Shown here: positions 55,212 through 64,000 of the stretch, piece by piece
Position numbering within the stretch: the first letter of the stretch is position 1
Layout of the letters: each line of letters opens with the position of its first letter
Assembly (NCBI GenBank): GCA_027621405.1
Contig: JAQCBT010000010.1
Span: forward strand, 101,130 to 165,129
DNA length: 64,000 bases
Source: Pseudomonadota bacterium
Lineage (GTDB): Bacteria; Pseudomonadota; Gammaproteobacteria; Pseudomonadales; Pseudohongiellaceae
Reading direction: 5' to 3'
Program-made: the position numbers and the translations under genes
Notes under the pieces: generated by a model
What the model saw: the letters and a program-made list of their open reading frames with translations, nothing else
Told to the model about the DNA's origin: nothing
The model's database searches: none

Positions 55212-56965
55212 ATGTAACTCTGGGCCTGGCAGGTGCAATTGGTCATGATCCGGCGGCTGCGATAATTGTCGACGGCAAGCTTGTCGCGGCAATCGAAGAA
55301 GAGCGTTTGATTCGTCGCCGGCACGCCAAGAACGAATTGCCCTATTTGTCGGCGCGTCGCTGCCTGCAGATTGCAAGACTGAAGGGAGATGATGTGACTC
55401 ATATCGCGATTCCCTTCGCACCGGTTTCACTATTCAGCCGCGCGCGCTGGCACTATGCCCGTCGCCATTGGTACGCGCCAGATCGCGCCCTCGACAGTCT
55501 CTTTAATGGTAATCGCCGTTACAAGCGCTACCTGAATGAACTGCGCCTCTTACTGGACAAACTCCACATCGATTTCAATCGTGTAACACTGGTTCCAGTG
55601 GAACACCAACTGGCGCACGCCAGTAGTGGTTACCTGCTAAACGAAAGTCTGTTCGAGAAAGACGAATCCGTTGCAATTTTCTGCAATGACTCAAAGGGTG
55701 AGTATGCCAATGTCTACTTTGGCCGCGGAGTGAACGGTGAAATCAAGAAGATAAAGCGCTTCTACAATCCCGACTCCCTCTGTGGCATGTACGCGGCGCT
55801 CACCGACTACCTGGGTTTCGAAATCCTGGATGGTGAGTACAAGGTCATGGGAATAGCAGCCTACGGTGATCCGGAAAAGTACGATCTGTCCTATCTCGCG
55901 AAATTCGACGGCAGAAAGTTCAAGGTGGATACGCGCCTGATTACTACCATTGGTCTCAGGCGGTACAAGGCTAAATCCAGGGGCCACTACTTCAGTGCCA
56001 AGCTGGTTGAGAAGCTCGGACCGAGGCGGGCAGGTAATTTGCTGGAAGATCCGTATGTCCATTACGCAGCCGCCATACAAAAACTCTATGAAGACCTCGC
56101 TGTGGAAATGGTCGAACATTATTTGGGAGACTTGCTCAGAGAAACTGGTCGTCTGATTGTCGCTGGAACAGGAGCGCTCAATATTCGTCTCAACCAGCGC
56201 CTCAACTCCCACCCATTGGTTAAACAGCTTATAGTGCATCCTGCCTGTGGCGACTCGGGCACTGCTATAGGTGCAGCCGCCTATGCGGTACGCCAGCAGG
56301 GGATTGGCATCAAGTCACCGAAAAATATGTACCTGGGGCCAAAATTCAGCAGTAACGCCTGCATCAATGCCTGTTCCAATCATCGGGACAAACCACAGTG
56401 GGAAGTCCTGGAAGATCCGCACGAGAAAGCGGCCGAGCTCCTGGCCAACGGACAGCTGGTTGCCTGGTTTCGCGGTCGCATGGAATTTGGTGCCAGGGCA
56501 CTGGGCAATCGCAGTATCCTGGCGAACCCGAGCCAGCTAGGCATCATCGATGCCATCAATCACCAGGTGAAATTTCGTGAACACTGGCGTCCTTTCTCGC
56601 CCAGCATACTGGATTCGGTGGCGAAGGAGATGTTGCCGCCCAACGGCCAGGATGAATACATGCTATTCAGTACCCCGGTCAGCAAGAAGTGGCAGGAAAA
56701 GTACCCGGTGATTGTGTACAAGGATGGCAGCACTCGTGCCCAGGTCGTGCGCGAGGAAAGCAGTCCCGACTTCTACAAGCTACTGAGTCGATTCCATGAA
56801 AAAACCGGCCATGGGCTGCTGATCAATGCCTCACTCTGCAGACCGGGAGAAGCCCTGGTTTGCACACCAGAGGATGCAGTCAATATGTTCATGGGAACTG
56901 ACCTGAACTATATGATCATTGAAAATTTGCTGGTTACAAAACGGGAACGGCCTGACAACTGGTAG
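55208..56965 (+). CDS. NodU/CmcH-type carbamoyltransferase
   Basis: 585 residues of the carbamoyltransferase family. It begins NVTLGLAGAIGHDPAAAIIV, has EEERLIRRRHAKNELPY, and the C-terminal part contains RMEFGARALGNRSILANPSQ and KFREHWRPFSPSILDS, both strongly diagnostic. In P. aeruginosa the homologue (PA5005 locus) carbamoylates core heptose. That is a plausible role here and fits the neighbours. The gene overlaps the kinase-like gene by four bases and ends the plus-strand core run. Confidence 0.9.
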   Translation: MNVTLGLAGAIGHDPAAAIIVDGKLVAAIEEERLIRRRHAKNELPYLSARRCLQIARLKGDDVTHIAIPFAPVSLFSRARWHYARRHWYAPDRALDSLFNGNRRYKRYLNELRLLLDKLHIDFNRVTLVPVEHQLAHASSGYLLNESLFEKDESVAIFCNDSKGEYANVYFGRGVNGEIKKIKRFYNPDSLCGMYAALTDYLGFEILDGEYKVMGIAAYGDPEKYDLSYLAKFDGRKFKVDTRLITTIGLRRYKAKSRGHYFSAKLVEKLGPRRAGNLLEDPYVHYAAAIQKLYEDLAVEMVEHYLGDLLRETGRLIVAGTGALNIRLNQRLNSHPLVKQLIVHPACGDSGTAIGAAAYAVRQQGIGIKSPKNMYLGPKFSSNACINACSNHRDKPQWEVLEDPHEKAAELLANGQLVAWFRGRMEFGARALGNRSILANPSQLGIIDAINHQVKFREHWRPFSPSILDSVAKEMLPPNGQDEYMLFSTPVSKKWQEKYPVIVYKDGSTRAQVVREESSPDFYKLLSRFHEKTGHGLLINASLCRPGEALVCTPEDAVNMFMGTDLNYMIIENLLVTKRERPDNW

Positions 56966-57018
56966 CAATGTTAGCCGCGTAGCTGGCCGTGCGAAGTGAA
57001 GGCTACTGATTCAATTCC

Positions 57019-58533
57019 TTAGGGCTGCACCCTGCGATAGATTGCGACTCTCGCCTCCTCTTCATTGGGAAACGCGGCAACTCGTTCCATGTAGGGAGTC
57101 ACTCTCGCATCCTCCAGGAAGACCGTCATCTCGTAGTACATCTCAATGGCAATAAGGTCACCGGGATTGGCAGCCAGGATCTCATACTCGGAAAGGTTTC
57201 GAAGCACCTGGTCGTAACCTTCAACCTTGCCTGAGAAATAGGCGATTGTGTGGTTGTTGGTAATAATATTGGTTGCGGGGTTGGCTTCGCGACTCACGTA
57301 GTTTGCTGCATCAATCAACCAGGTCTTGGGCCTGCCGAAGCTGATATAGGAATCCACGGCGCAGTAGAAGAAAAAAAGGACCAGCACATTCATGCCCAAC
57401 TGCCGCCATTGTGAAACCCGCAGGCGATCGAGAATTCTACTGATCACGAACGGTACCTGTGTGGCAAACATGATTGCCAGAACTACGGCATAGCGACTGA
57501 CAAGGAATCTCGTTATATAGAGAAATGCAAACAACACGATGAAATTGATGACGGCGTAGGCGAGCAGTGGCGCCATGGCTGACCTGTCCCAATAGATATA
57601 TTTTTTGAAGACTCCAAAGGCCAACAACCAGAAGAACGGCCCACTCACTGCATAGAACACACTCATGAACAGCACCACCAACAGGCCAAAGGCCACTACC
57701 GCTGTGACGTACTGTCTGGAGAAGGTGGATGCATATTCCCCGAAGATTGCGTTCGCCATCGCGACTACCTCAGCTTCCGGGGGATTGATTGCATTGGTCA
57801 GGAAAGGTACGTAGGTAGAGCCGAACTCTAACAGCAGTGTGACGAGATTCACTCCCAGCAAGAATAGCAGCAGTGTGCCCCCGATCCCCATTCCTATAAC
57901 TAACGCCAGGACTCGCAACAGGTCTTTACGGTTGCGCGCAGCATCGTAGTGATTGTTAAGCAGCAGGCAGAGCGGTGTAAGTGTCAGGTAGACTATCGCC
58001 TCCGGTCGGAACAGGGCTGCTAGCCCGAGCGCAATACAGAAGCCAATACCGTTCTTGAGTTGCCGATGAATATTGAACTCAATGAATCGCCAGAGTCCGA
58101 ACACAGACAATGACCAGAATCCCACATCACGAATTATCAGGTTCCTGCTCTCGTTGAGCTCGGGAAAGACCAGCACGGTCACAGCCGCGAGAAGAACTGT
58201 TCGTCTGGAACTATCGAACGTGGCGACGATGCTGACAAATGCGAAAGCCAGCAATGCATAGAATAGCGCATTGATGATATAGGCTGCAGTAAACAGGGGC
58301 AGTCCAAGCATGCTGACCAGGCCGATGAGTATGGAATAGCCAGCCCAGGTATAGTGCGCAATAGCTGAGGCCACTCCATCCTGCACAAAGATATCTGCCG
58401 TCCTTATATAGGTATAGGCATCATCATTGGGAATACCGGGCAGCAGAATGGTATAGACAGAAAGCAGCAGGCTGACGGCAACGGCATACCAGCGAATATC
58501 GATTTCTTGCCAGCGCATGGGGGGCATAGTCAA
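57019..58533 (-). CDS. Multi-pass membrane protein, GT-C glycosyltransferase-like
   Basis: 504 residues with about ten predicted TM helices. The first loop after TM1 carries NDDAYTYIRTADIFVQDG, an Asp-Asp motif like that of GT-C glycosyltransferases (ArnT, PMT). A short soluble C-terminal domain follows (NHTIAYFSGKVEGYDQVLRN). No family can be named securely. The location in the LPS cluster suggests addition of a sugar from a polyprenyl-phosphate donor, which is inference. It lies 12 bp downstream of the acyltransferase gene on the same strand. Confidence 0.7.
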   Translation of the reverse strand: MTMPPMRWQEIDIRWYAVAVSLLLSVYTILLPGIPNDDAYTYIRTADIFVQDGVASAIAHYTWAGYSILIGLVSMLGLPLFTAAYIINALFYALLAFAFVSIVATFDSSRRTVLLAAVTVLVFPELNESRNLIIRDVGFWSLSVFGLWRFIEFNIHRQLKNGIGFCIALGLAALFRPEAIVYLTLTPLCLLLNNHYDAARNRKDLLRVLALVIGMGIGGTLLLFLLGVNLVTLLLEFGSTYVPFLTNAINPPEAEVVAMANAIFGEYASTFSRQYVTAVVAFGLLVVLFMSVFYAVSGPFFWLLAFGVFKKYIYWDRSAMAPLLAYAVINFIVLFAFLYITRFLVSRYAVVLAIMFATQVPFVISRILDRLRVSQWRQLGMNVLVLFFFYCAVDSYISFGRPKTWLIDAANYVSREANPATNIITNNHTIAYFSGKVEGYDQVLRNLSEYEILAANPGDLIAIEMYYEMTVFLEDARVTPYMERVAAFPNEEEARVAIYRRVQP

Positions 58534-58545
58534 TTCAGCTTGTGA

Positions 58546-59484
58546 TTAGTATGGGTTCTTGGTGCTGCCAGGCGGTGGCGTTTTGAATCGTTTGTGCAAC
58601 CACAGGTATTGATCGGGTTGCTTCCTTATGGCCTCTTCGACGAGCTTGTTGATGATAACGCCATCTTCTTCATCATCGCCGGTTGGATAGTTTTCCAGGA
58701 CCGGGCTGAAGTAGATATCGTATCCCGAGTCATCCTCTCGCCGGTAGTGGCTGAAGAATACTACCGGTGAACCATTGAATTGTGCGAAGCGGGTTCCGGC
58801 TGTGATTGTCGCGGCCAGATTACCAAAGAAGGGCACGAAAACCGAGTGTTGTGCACCGTAGTCCTGGTCCGGTGCGTACCACAAGGTCTTTCCCTGTTTC
58901 AGGCAACGCATGGCCCCGCGTATGTCCTTACGTTCGTACACGCCCTCATAGAGTCGTTTACGGCCGTTATACATGAAGGCATCAAACAGGGGATTCTTGT
59001 CATTTGCTCGATAGGTGCAATTTAGCTCACCTACGAGGCTGAACAGGAAACCGGAGATTTCGAAGGTGGTCAGATGCGCACCGAACAGGAGGACACCACG
59101 GCCCTGGGCGGCAGCCGCATCCAGATTTTCGAGACCGTGAAACTCAACCCGATCCCTGAAATCCTCATTGTTACGACACCAGGCGATACAGATCTCTACG
59201 AAGCCTATGCCATTTGAACGGAATACCCTGCGGGTCATTCTGGCACGCTCCTGCTCGGAGAGTTCAGGAAAGCAAAGCCTCAGATTGGTCTCACAGACAC
59301 GACGACGACCCCGGGCCAGGTGATAGGAGAGGAATCCAATGCAGGCGCCGATTCTAATCTGCAGGGGAAATGGCAGCCTGGCTAAGCCACGCATACAGGC
59401 GATTCCAAGCCAGGTTGGCCAGTACCGGGGGCTCTTGAATTGGCCCAGCGGTATGGGCGGTGTCTTGCTTGCTTGATCTGTCAC
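58546..59484 (-). CDS. LpxL/HtrB-family lipid A acyltransferase-like protein
   Basis: 312 residues from GTG 59484. RRRVCETNLRLCFPELSEQE and the acyltransferase motif GAHLTTFEISG (H-X4-E) place it in the LpxL/LpxM family, which transfers secondary acyl chains to Kdo2-lipid A at the inner membrane. WYAPDQDYGAQHSVFVPFFG is also typical. An open frame extends to 59628, but residues before SPVTDQASK are unlike the family; the start is uncertain as no clear ribosome-binding site is seen. It is divergent from hldE. Confidence 0.85.
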   Translation of the reverse strand: MTDQASKTPPIPLGQFKSPRYWPTWLGIACMRGLARLPFPLQIRIGACIGFLSYHLARGRRRVCETNLRLCFPELSEQERARMTRRVFRSNGIGFVEICIAWCRNNEDFRDRVEFHGLENLDAAAAQGRGVLLFGAHLTTFEISGFLFSLVGELNCTYRANDKNPLFDAFMYNGRKRLYEGVYERKDIRGAMRCLKQGKTLWYAPDQDYGAQHSVFVPFFGNLAATITAGTRFAQFNGSPVVFFSHYRREDDSGYDIYFSPVLENYPTGDDEEDGVIINKLVEEAIRKQPDQYLWLHKRFKTPPPGSTKNPY

Positions 59485-59638
59485 GGGCGAACCGGGTTGC
59501 TGGGGCGCGAGGCCTGTATTGTAGCAGAGGCTTGAGCCGGGGCTGCAAAAGGGGCTCAGTGCCCCAAATACAGCTTCCAGACTGCGTGATTTGGAGGCAA
59601 GGATCTCCGCACCTGGCATCAATTCCAAGCCGGGGCTA

Positions 59639-59647
59639 TGTTATTAT
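59639..59647 (+). promoter_or_regulatory. Candidate extended -10 promoter of hldE
   Basis: TGT-TATTAT: TG at 59639-59640 and TATTAT at 59642-59647, about 40 bases before the hldE ATG. No good -35 is present, as tolerated with an extended -10. The 201-bp divergent gap 59485-59685 otherwise holds no gene. Confidence 0.4.
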
Positions 59648-59685
59648 TCCGCGCAATCCGCATTCCCCAACACTGGAGAACATAC

Positions 59686-61116
59686 ATGAAGCTGGAAATG
59701 CCGCCGTTCCAGGATGCCAGATTGCTGGTTATTGGTGACGTCATGTTAGACCGCTACTGGCATGGTAGCGCTACACGGGTATCTCCCGAGGCACCAGTTC
59801 CAGTGGTCAAGGTCAATAACCGGGAGGATCGTCCCGGCGGTGCGGGCAACGTGGCCCTGAATATCGCGGCTCTCGGTAGTGCCACGCGCTTGCTTGGAGT
59901 TGTCGGCAACGATGAGGCCGGAAAGGAGTTGCAATCGCGCCTCAATGCGGCCGGTGTCTTCTGTGACTTCCTGCAGTGTGCAGATAAGCCCACAATCACC
60001 AAACTGCGGGTCATCGCCCAACACCAGCAGCTCATCAGGCTGGACTTCGAGCAGGCCTTTGAACCAGTCGATGTTGCCGACCTGCTGAGTCGGGCCCGGG
60101 CATTGATAAACGACACCAGGGCGCTGGTACTCTCCGACTACGCAAAGGGAGTGTTGCAGGATGTTGGGCCACTGATAGAGCTTGGCAGGCAACACAATGT
60201 ACCTGTGATTGTTGACCCCAAGGGCACAGACTTCTCCAGGTACCGCGGAGCCACGCTCATCACTCCGAACCTGACCGAATTTGAAGCGGTTGTCGGTCAC
60301 TGCCAGAACGAGGAGGAGTTGGTGAAGAAGGGCTTGCAACTGGTGAGCGATCTGCAGTTGGAAGCCATGTTGATCACCCGCGGTGAGCATGGAATGACTC
60401 TGATACGCCCCGGGTCACCAGAATTACATCTGCCAGCACGTGCACAGGAAGTATTTGATGTCACCGGTGCCGGCGATACCGTCATATCCGTACTGGCCGC
60501 TGCAATGGCCGCAGGGGAAAGCATGGCCGATGCGACGGCGCTGGCCAATCTGGCTGCAGGATTGGTGGTCGGTAAACTGGGTACCGCAGCCATCAGCGGC
60601 CCGGAATTACGCCGCGCAATAATGGGTGAGCAGGATTCCAGTCGCGGCGTAATGACCGCGGAACAGCTGTCTATTGCAGTACAGGATGCGAGGGATCACG
60701 GCGAGAAGATCGTATTCACCAATGGCTGTTTCGACATAATTCATGCGGGGCACGTTGGCTATCTCACCCAGGCCAAGAAACTTGGCGACAGACTGGTAGT
60801 GGCCATCAACGATGACGTGTCTGTGAGAAAGCTAAAAGGGCCGGGTCGCCCAATAAACCCTGTGGAAAGACGAATGGCGGTTTTGGCAGGCCTGGAAGCG
60901 GTGGACTGGGTGGTAAGTTTTACCGAAGACACACCCGAATCGCTACTGAAAGATCTGCGACCGGAAATATTGGTGAAAGGCGGTGACTACACACTCGACC
61001 AGGTCGTCGGTGGCGAGTTTGTTCGTTCCTATGGTGGCGAAGTTAAAGCCCTGGAGTTTCTCGATAATTGCTCGACTTCAGAGATCGTAGAAAAGATGAA
61101 GGAAGCAGGCGCTTGA
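59686..61116 (+). CDS. hldE: Bifunctional heptose-7-phosphate kinase / heptose-1-phosphate adenylyltransferase HldE
   Basis: Makes ADP-heptose for the heptosyltransferases nearby. 476 residues from ATG 59686, with GGAGAA upstream. The N-terminal PfkB-type kinase has IGDVMLDRYWHG, RPGGAGNVALNIAALG and the GAGDTVISVL anion hole. The C-terminal cytidylyltransferase-like domain has FTNGCFDIIHAGHVGYLTQA. Length and motifs match E. coli HldE (477). An open frame extends upstream to 59638 without homology. Confidence 0.97.
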   Translation: MKLEMPPFQDARLLVIGDVMLDRYWHGSATRVSPEAPVPVVKVNNREDRPGGAGNVALNIAALGSATRLLGVVGNDEAGKELQSRLNAAGVFCDFLQCADKPTITKLRVIAQHQQLIRLDFEQAFEPVDVADLLSRARALINDTRALVLSDYAKGVLQDVGPLIELGRQHNVPVIVDPKGTDFSRYRGATLITPNLTEFEAVVGHCQNEEELVKKGLQLVSDLQLEAMLITRGEHGMTLIRPGSPELHLPARAQEVFDVTGAGDTVISVLAAAMAAGESMADATALANLAAGLVVGKLGTAAISGPELRRAIMGEQDSSRGVMTAEQLSIAVQDARDHGEKIVFTNGCFDIIHAGHVGYLTQAKKLGDRLVVAINDDVSVRKLKGPGRPINPVERRMAVLAGLEAVDWVVSFTEDTPESLLKDLRPEILVKGGDYTLDQVVGGEFVRSYGGEVKALEFLDNCSTSEIVEKMKEAGA

Positions 61117-61162
61117 GGCAGCGCAAGCATTTCACTATCGAGCTACCAATAAATCGCTCTGG

Positions 61163-61957
61163 TCAAGACTCGCCTGCTAGCGCAGCAACTGCATTCTGAA
61201 CATTGCTTTGCAGGTGGCGAGGATTAATCGTTCCCACGATCACACTGCTGACGCCTGCCCTGGTAAGGGCGAACTCCAGGGCCAGGCGACTGTCCTCATC
61301 ACCTTTGGCAATGTGACCGCTGTCGAAGGCCTTCTTGATCAATATACCCTTGTTGTGGGCGAGAGCGTAGTCGATCACTGGCTCTTCCACGGTGCTAGTC
61401 CTGTTGTAGGTCACCATGGCCACGTCCATCAGTTCCAGGGCATGGATCCCACCCTCGACCGTCTTGCCCGAGAGTCCAATGGCACGAACCAGGCCCCTCT
61501 CTTTCGCCTGCACGAGGGTCTCCACACAATCAGTGGAATCCAGGATATGCATATCGTTTCCATCCGAATGAATCAGGACCAGGTCCAGGTAATCCGTACG
61601 CAGATCCCGTAGACTACGTTCCAGGCTGCGCTGCACCGATTCGCGGTCGAAGCGGTACTGGGATTTACTGGAAAGAAACTCCTCTCCCACCTTGCTGCCG
61701 ATTATCCAGTGCTCACGATCACGGAGCAGGCGCCCCAGTCGCTGTTCACTACTGCCATAGGCTGGCGCCGTGTCGAGAAAATTGATGCCCAGATCTCTGG
61801 CCAGCTGCAGCAGGTTTTCCACTTCCCTGTCACCGGGAATCTGGAATCCCTGAGGGTACTTTACCTCCTGGTTGCGGCCGAACTTGACCGTTCCCAGACC
61901 CAGGCAACTGACCATGATGCCGGTATCCCCAAGCTTACTGAGCGGCAAGCCATTCAT
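61163..61957 (-). CDS. Aldo/keto reductase
   Basis: 264 residues of the aldo/keto reductase family (NADPH-linked TIM barrel). It has INFLDTAPAYGSSEQRLGRL (catalytic Asp/Tyr), IIGSKVGEEF (catalytic Lys) and YLDLVLIHSDGND (catalytic His). ATG 61957 has GTGGGA about ten bases upstream; an open frame to 62008 would overlap the next gene. The substrate is unknown. It lies downstream of an FAD oxidoreductase and is convergent with hldE. Confidence 0.87.
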   Translation of the reverse strand: MNGLPLSKLGDTGIMVSCLGLGTVKFGRNQEVKYPQGFQIPGDREVENLLQLARDLGINFLDTAPAYGSSEQRLGRLLRDREHWIIGSKVGEEFLSSKSQYRFDRESVQRSLERSLRDLRTDYLDLVLIHSDGNDMHILDSTDCVETLVQAKERGLVRAIGLSGKTVEGGIHALELMDVAMVTYNRTSTVEEPVIDYALAHNKGILIKKAFDSGHIAKGDEDSRLALEFALTRAGVSSVIVGTINPRHLQSNVQNAVAALAGES

Positions 61958-61991
61958 TGGTTCATTCCCACCGATGGCATATCGGATTGGT

Positions 61992-63185
61992 TTAATCCCA
62001 TCTCGCAACGCCCATGGGTGGCTCAGGTAGAAATTGGCGCAGACCGCTGCTGTCAGTTGCGGGGCCTGCTTTCATTCCAGCAAGCTGATCAACAAGGCTA
62101 TCTGCAAGCGCCGGGCTTAGTGTGAGCTTGGTAGGCCAGACAGTTATGATGTTTTGCTCCGCGGCGAGAAATGGGCCATCCGGTCGATAGTTATTATTGA
62201 TATCGGCTTCAGCGCGGTTGATTGCAAAGCAATTCCACTCGGCTCCATCCACATCGACCCAGGGAAAGTACTTACCCACAAGAGCCTGCGCATGAGCTAT
62301 TTGTTCCGAGTCAGACTTGCCGACCCCCGATTCAGCCAGTTCCCCACCCAGGTACCACACGGTGTTCCCGTCGCGGCCGTCGTGTGTTGTCACCGTGAGC
62401 CTCGGGGCAAGTCCGAAGTCATCGCCTATACAATGAACAAAGAGTTGCGGCAGGCCCTGCTTCCGCAGATAGACCATGTTGAGGGGACGGGTTTGGGCTC
62501 TCACGCTTTTTAGTCCGGCCTTTTCAATAAGCTCTGCGTTGCCTTCCCCGGCACAGAATATAATGCGTTGGGCATCGATCACGATCTCGCTGCCTTCGAC
62601 CAGCAAACCAATGCTCTGATGGCCACCACCGGGTTCGGATCGGAAACTGACTTGTGCTGGATCCAGCAGGAAGAGACAGTCCTGCGCATCCCGGGTCAGG
62701 CTTCGGATGAGGCTGTCTGTATTGATGACAAAGTCTGGCAGTTTGTAGAGGCTGCCTTGCGTCGTGGCCTCGGCGAAGCAAGCGGGGAACTGCTCTATTT
62801 GAACCTGTTCCACTTTGCCCACCAGGCTCTTGCTGCCCAGAAAGGTTTTAAGGCGGGAGCGAAAGCTGGACTCAGACCACATGTAATAATTGTCGTGCAG
62901 GACCTCAACATCGGAGATATCGATGGCATCGCTTCCGGCGAGACACTGTCGCCAGCGCGCCGGCATCCCGGCAATCGTATTCGCGGCACCGGTGAGACTC
63001 CCACCCAGTGCATACTTCAATCCACCATGTATGATCCCTTGCGAGGCGAGAGTTTGTCCCCCACCCAGGCTTTTCGATTCAAACAGCATGGCGTGATACC
63101 CTGCCTGTCGCAGGCGCTTCAATAACCACAGGCCCGCAATACCACCACCGAACAGGGCGATGTCAGTTGAATAGCGTTGGGTCAT
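61992..63185 (-). CDS. FAD-dependent oxidoreductase (DAO type)
   Basis: 397 residues. The N-terminal Rossmann motif is DIALFGGGIAGLWLLKRLRQ, and AMLFESKSLGGGQTLASQGI follows. The general plan matches the D-amino-acid oxidase/GlpD-like FAD family. The substrate is not evident. It is 34 bp upstream of the aldo/keto reductase on the same strand, so they may share a transcript. It is divergent from waaA across 213 bp that show no gene. Confidence 0.8.
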   Translation of the reverse strand: MTQRYSTDIALFGGGIAGLWLLKRLRQAGYHAMLFESKSLGGGQTLASQGIIHGGLKYALGGSLTGAANTIAGMPARWRQCLAGSDAIDISDVEVLHDNYYMWSESSFRSRLKTFLGSKSLVGKVEQVQIEQFPACFAEATTQGSLYKLPDFVINTDSLIRSLTRDAQDCLFLLDPAQVSFRSEPGGGHQSIGLLVEGSEIVIDAQRIIFCAGEGNAELIEKAGLKSVRAQTRPLNMVYLRKQGLPQLFVHCIGDDFGLAPRLTVTTHDGRDGNTVWYLGGELAESGVGKSDSEQIAHAQALVGKYFPWVDVDGAEWNCFAINRAEADINNNYRPDGPFLAAEQNIITVWPTKLTLSPALADSLVDQLAGMKAGPATDSSGLRQFLPEPPMGVARWD

Positions 63186-63398
63186 TGGTTACCTTTGCGG
63201 AGCTTGGAACGGCAAACTTCATGGGACTGTATTGCTACGCCTGAGAATGCAATTGAGTCTGGCTATCAGGTTATGCTCAGAACTTCCTGGATAAGAAACT
63301 ACTACGATATGAAGAGTATAGCGACAAGCCGTTTTGATTCCCATCCGCCAATCACCGCGGTTGAGATACATTCCAATAACACTTGAAGCCAGGTCTGC

Positions 63399-64000
63399 AT
63401 GCTCCGTCATCTCTATAGTCTCGCACTGATACTGGCCATTCCATTCATGCTATTGCGGCTTCTGTTGAAGTCGCTGTCTATTCGAGGCTACCGGGAAAAT
63501 ATCGGCCAGCGCTTCGGCAAAATTAATCTGCCGGAGGCTGGGGTCGAAGGGGCTCCGAAGATCTGGATTCATGCCGTTTCCGTGGGTGAAACCATAGCGG
63601 CCGCGCCGCTGGTAAGAGCCTTGCTGAATCTTCAACCCAGACCGGTGATTGTCTTTACTACCACTACACCCACCGGAGCAGACCGTGCGCGGGCCCTGTT
63701 CAGGGATTCGGTAATCCACAGCTACTCACCCTATGACCTGGGGTTCGTCACGCGCCGATTCCTGTCCCGCGTAAAGCCCGATCTCCTGATAATCATGGAG
63801 ACAGAGCTGTGGCCCAATATGCTCCACTACTGTCAGCAAGCCGGGGTCAAGGTCTTGCTTGCCAATGGCAGATTGTCAGAGAAGTCTGCCACCGGCTACG
63901 GAAAGGTCTCAGGCCTCACCAGGCGCATGCTGCAGCAGATAGATCATATTGCCGCGCAGGCAGACGCCGATGCACAACGTTTCCAGGCGCTGGGAGCACT
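63399..64000 (+). CDS. waaA: Kdo transferase WaaA (5' part; cut off by window edge)
   Basis: Transfers Kdo from CMP-Kdo to lipid IVA. The frame from ATG 63399 gives 200 residues and runs off the right edge; the family is about 420 residues. It starts with an N-terminal anchor helix (SLALILAIPFMLLRLLLKSL), then YRENIGQRFGKI, IWIHAVSVGETIAAAPLVRA, TTTTPTGADRARALF and IIMETELWPNML, all diagnostic. It fits the LPS cluster. Confidence 0.95.
   Translation, partial: MLRHLYSLALILAIPFMLLRLLLKSLSIRGYRENIGQRFGKINLPEAGVEGAPKIWIHAVSVGETIAAAPLVRALLNLQPRPVIVFTTTTPTGADRARALFRDSVIHSYSPYDLGFVTRRFLSRVKPDLLIIMETELWPNMLHYCQQAGVKVLLANGRLSEKSATGYGKVSGLTRRMLQQIDHIAAQADADAQRFQALGA

Overview
The window reads as chromosome of a gammaproteobacterium, probably a marine-type relative of the Pseudomonas/Cellvibrio side of the class. 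Gene order supports this: ubiA–HDOD–recG–ridA–spoT–rpoZ–gmk–yicC|rph, pyrE–slmA–argB–algC–coaBC|radC–rpmB–rpmG, trmB–thiG–thiS–DUF423–rpoH–ftsX–ftsE–ftsY|rsmD, coaD and mutM follow blocks I know from Pseudomonas, and an LPS inner-core cluster of pseudomonad type closes the window. No tRNA, rRNA, CRISPR array, phage or complete insertion sequence was recognised. No gap between genes exceeds 300 bases; the largest are 24217-24507, 17437-17711 and 33910-34176.

Layout. 1-16.4 kb: housekeeping genes for ubiquinone, stringent response, nucleotide and arginine synthesis, coenzyme A and ribosomal proteins L28/L33. 16.4-17.7 kb: a single REP-associated-type transposase (RAYT) gene with a damaged HUH motif. 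17.7-30.3 kb: tRNA wobble modification (cmoA/cmoB), methyltransferases, thiamine synthesis, the heat-shock sigma factor, FtsEX/FtsY, rsmD, coaD and mutM. 30.4-32.4 kb: an orphan hydantoinase/oxoprolinase-type gene.

32.5-47.9 kb is the most unusual part. Thirteen co-directional genes appear to encode one envelope-spanning assembly. They are a periplasmic TPR protein with a TonB-like tail, a Ser/Gln-rich lipoprotein, four further lipoproteins (one an M48 protease), two inner-membrane proteins with TPR or PEGA repeats (one ending in a formylglycine-generating-enzyme fold), a small exported protein, an ExbB/TolQ/MotA-type channel protein, a degenerate Hsp70/actin-fold protein, and two von Willebrand A (vWA) proteins. 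Both vWA proteins begin with a transmembrane helix carrying the Asp-containing pattern of ExbD/TolR. I infer a proton-motive-force-driven machine in which the usual ExbD/MotB periplasmic domain is replaced by vWA domains. I know of no described system with this composition.

48.0-64.0 kb: an orphan GspE/PilB-type ATPase, then the LPS core cluster (waaF, waaC, waaG, a WaaP remnant, a double kinase-like protein, a carbamoyltransferase, a GT-C-like membrane protein, a lipid A-type acyltransferase, hldE, two oxidoreductases, and the start of waaA). The kinase-type genes here all look catalytically dead. WaaP has lost its whole catalytic core in frame, and both lobes of its neighbour have lost key aspartates. 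This suggests coordinated loss of core-heptose phosphorylation.
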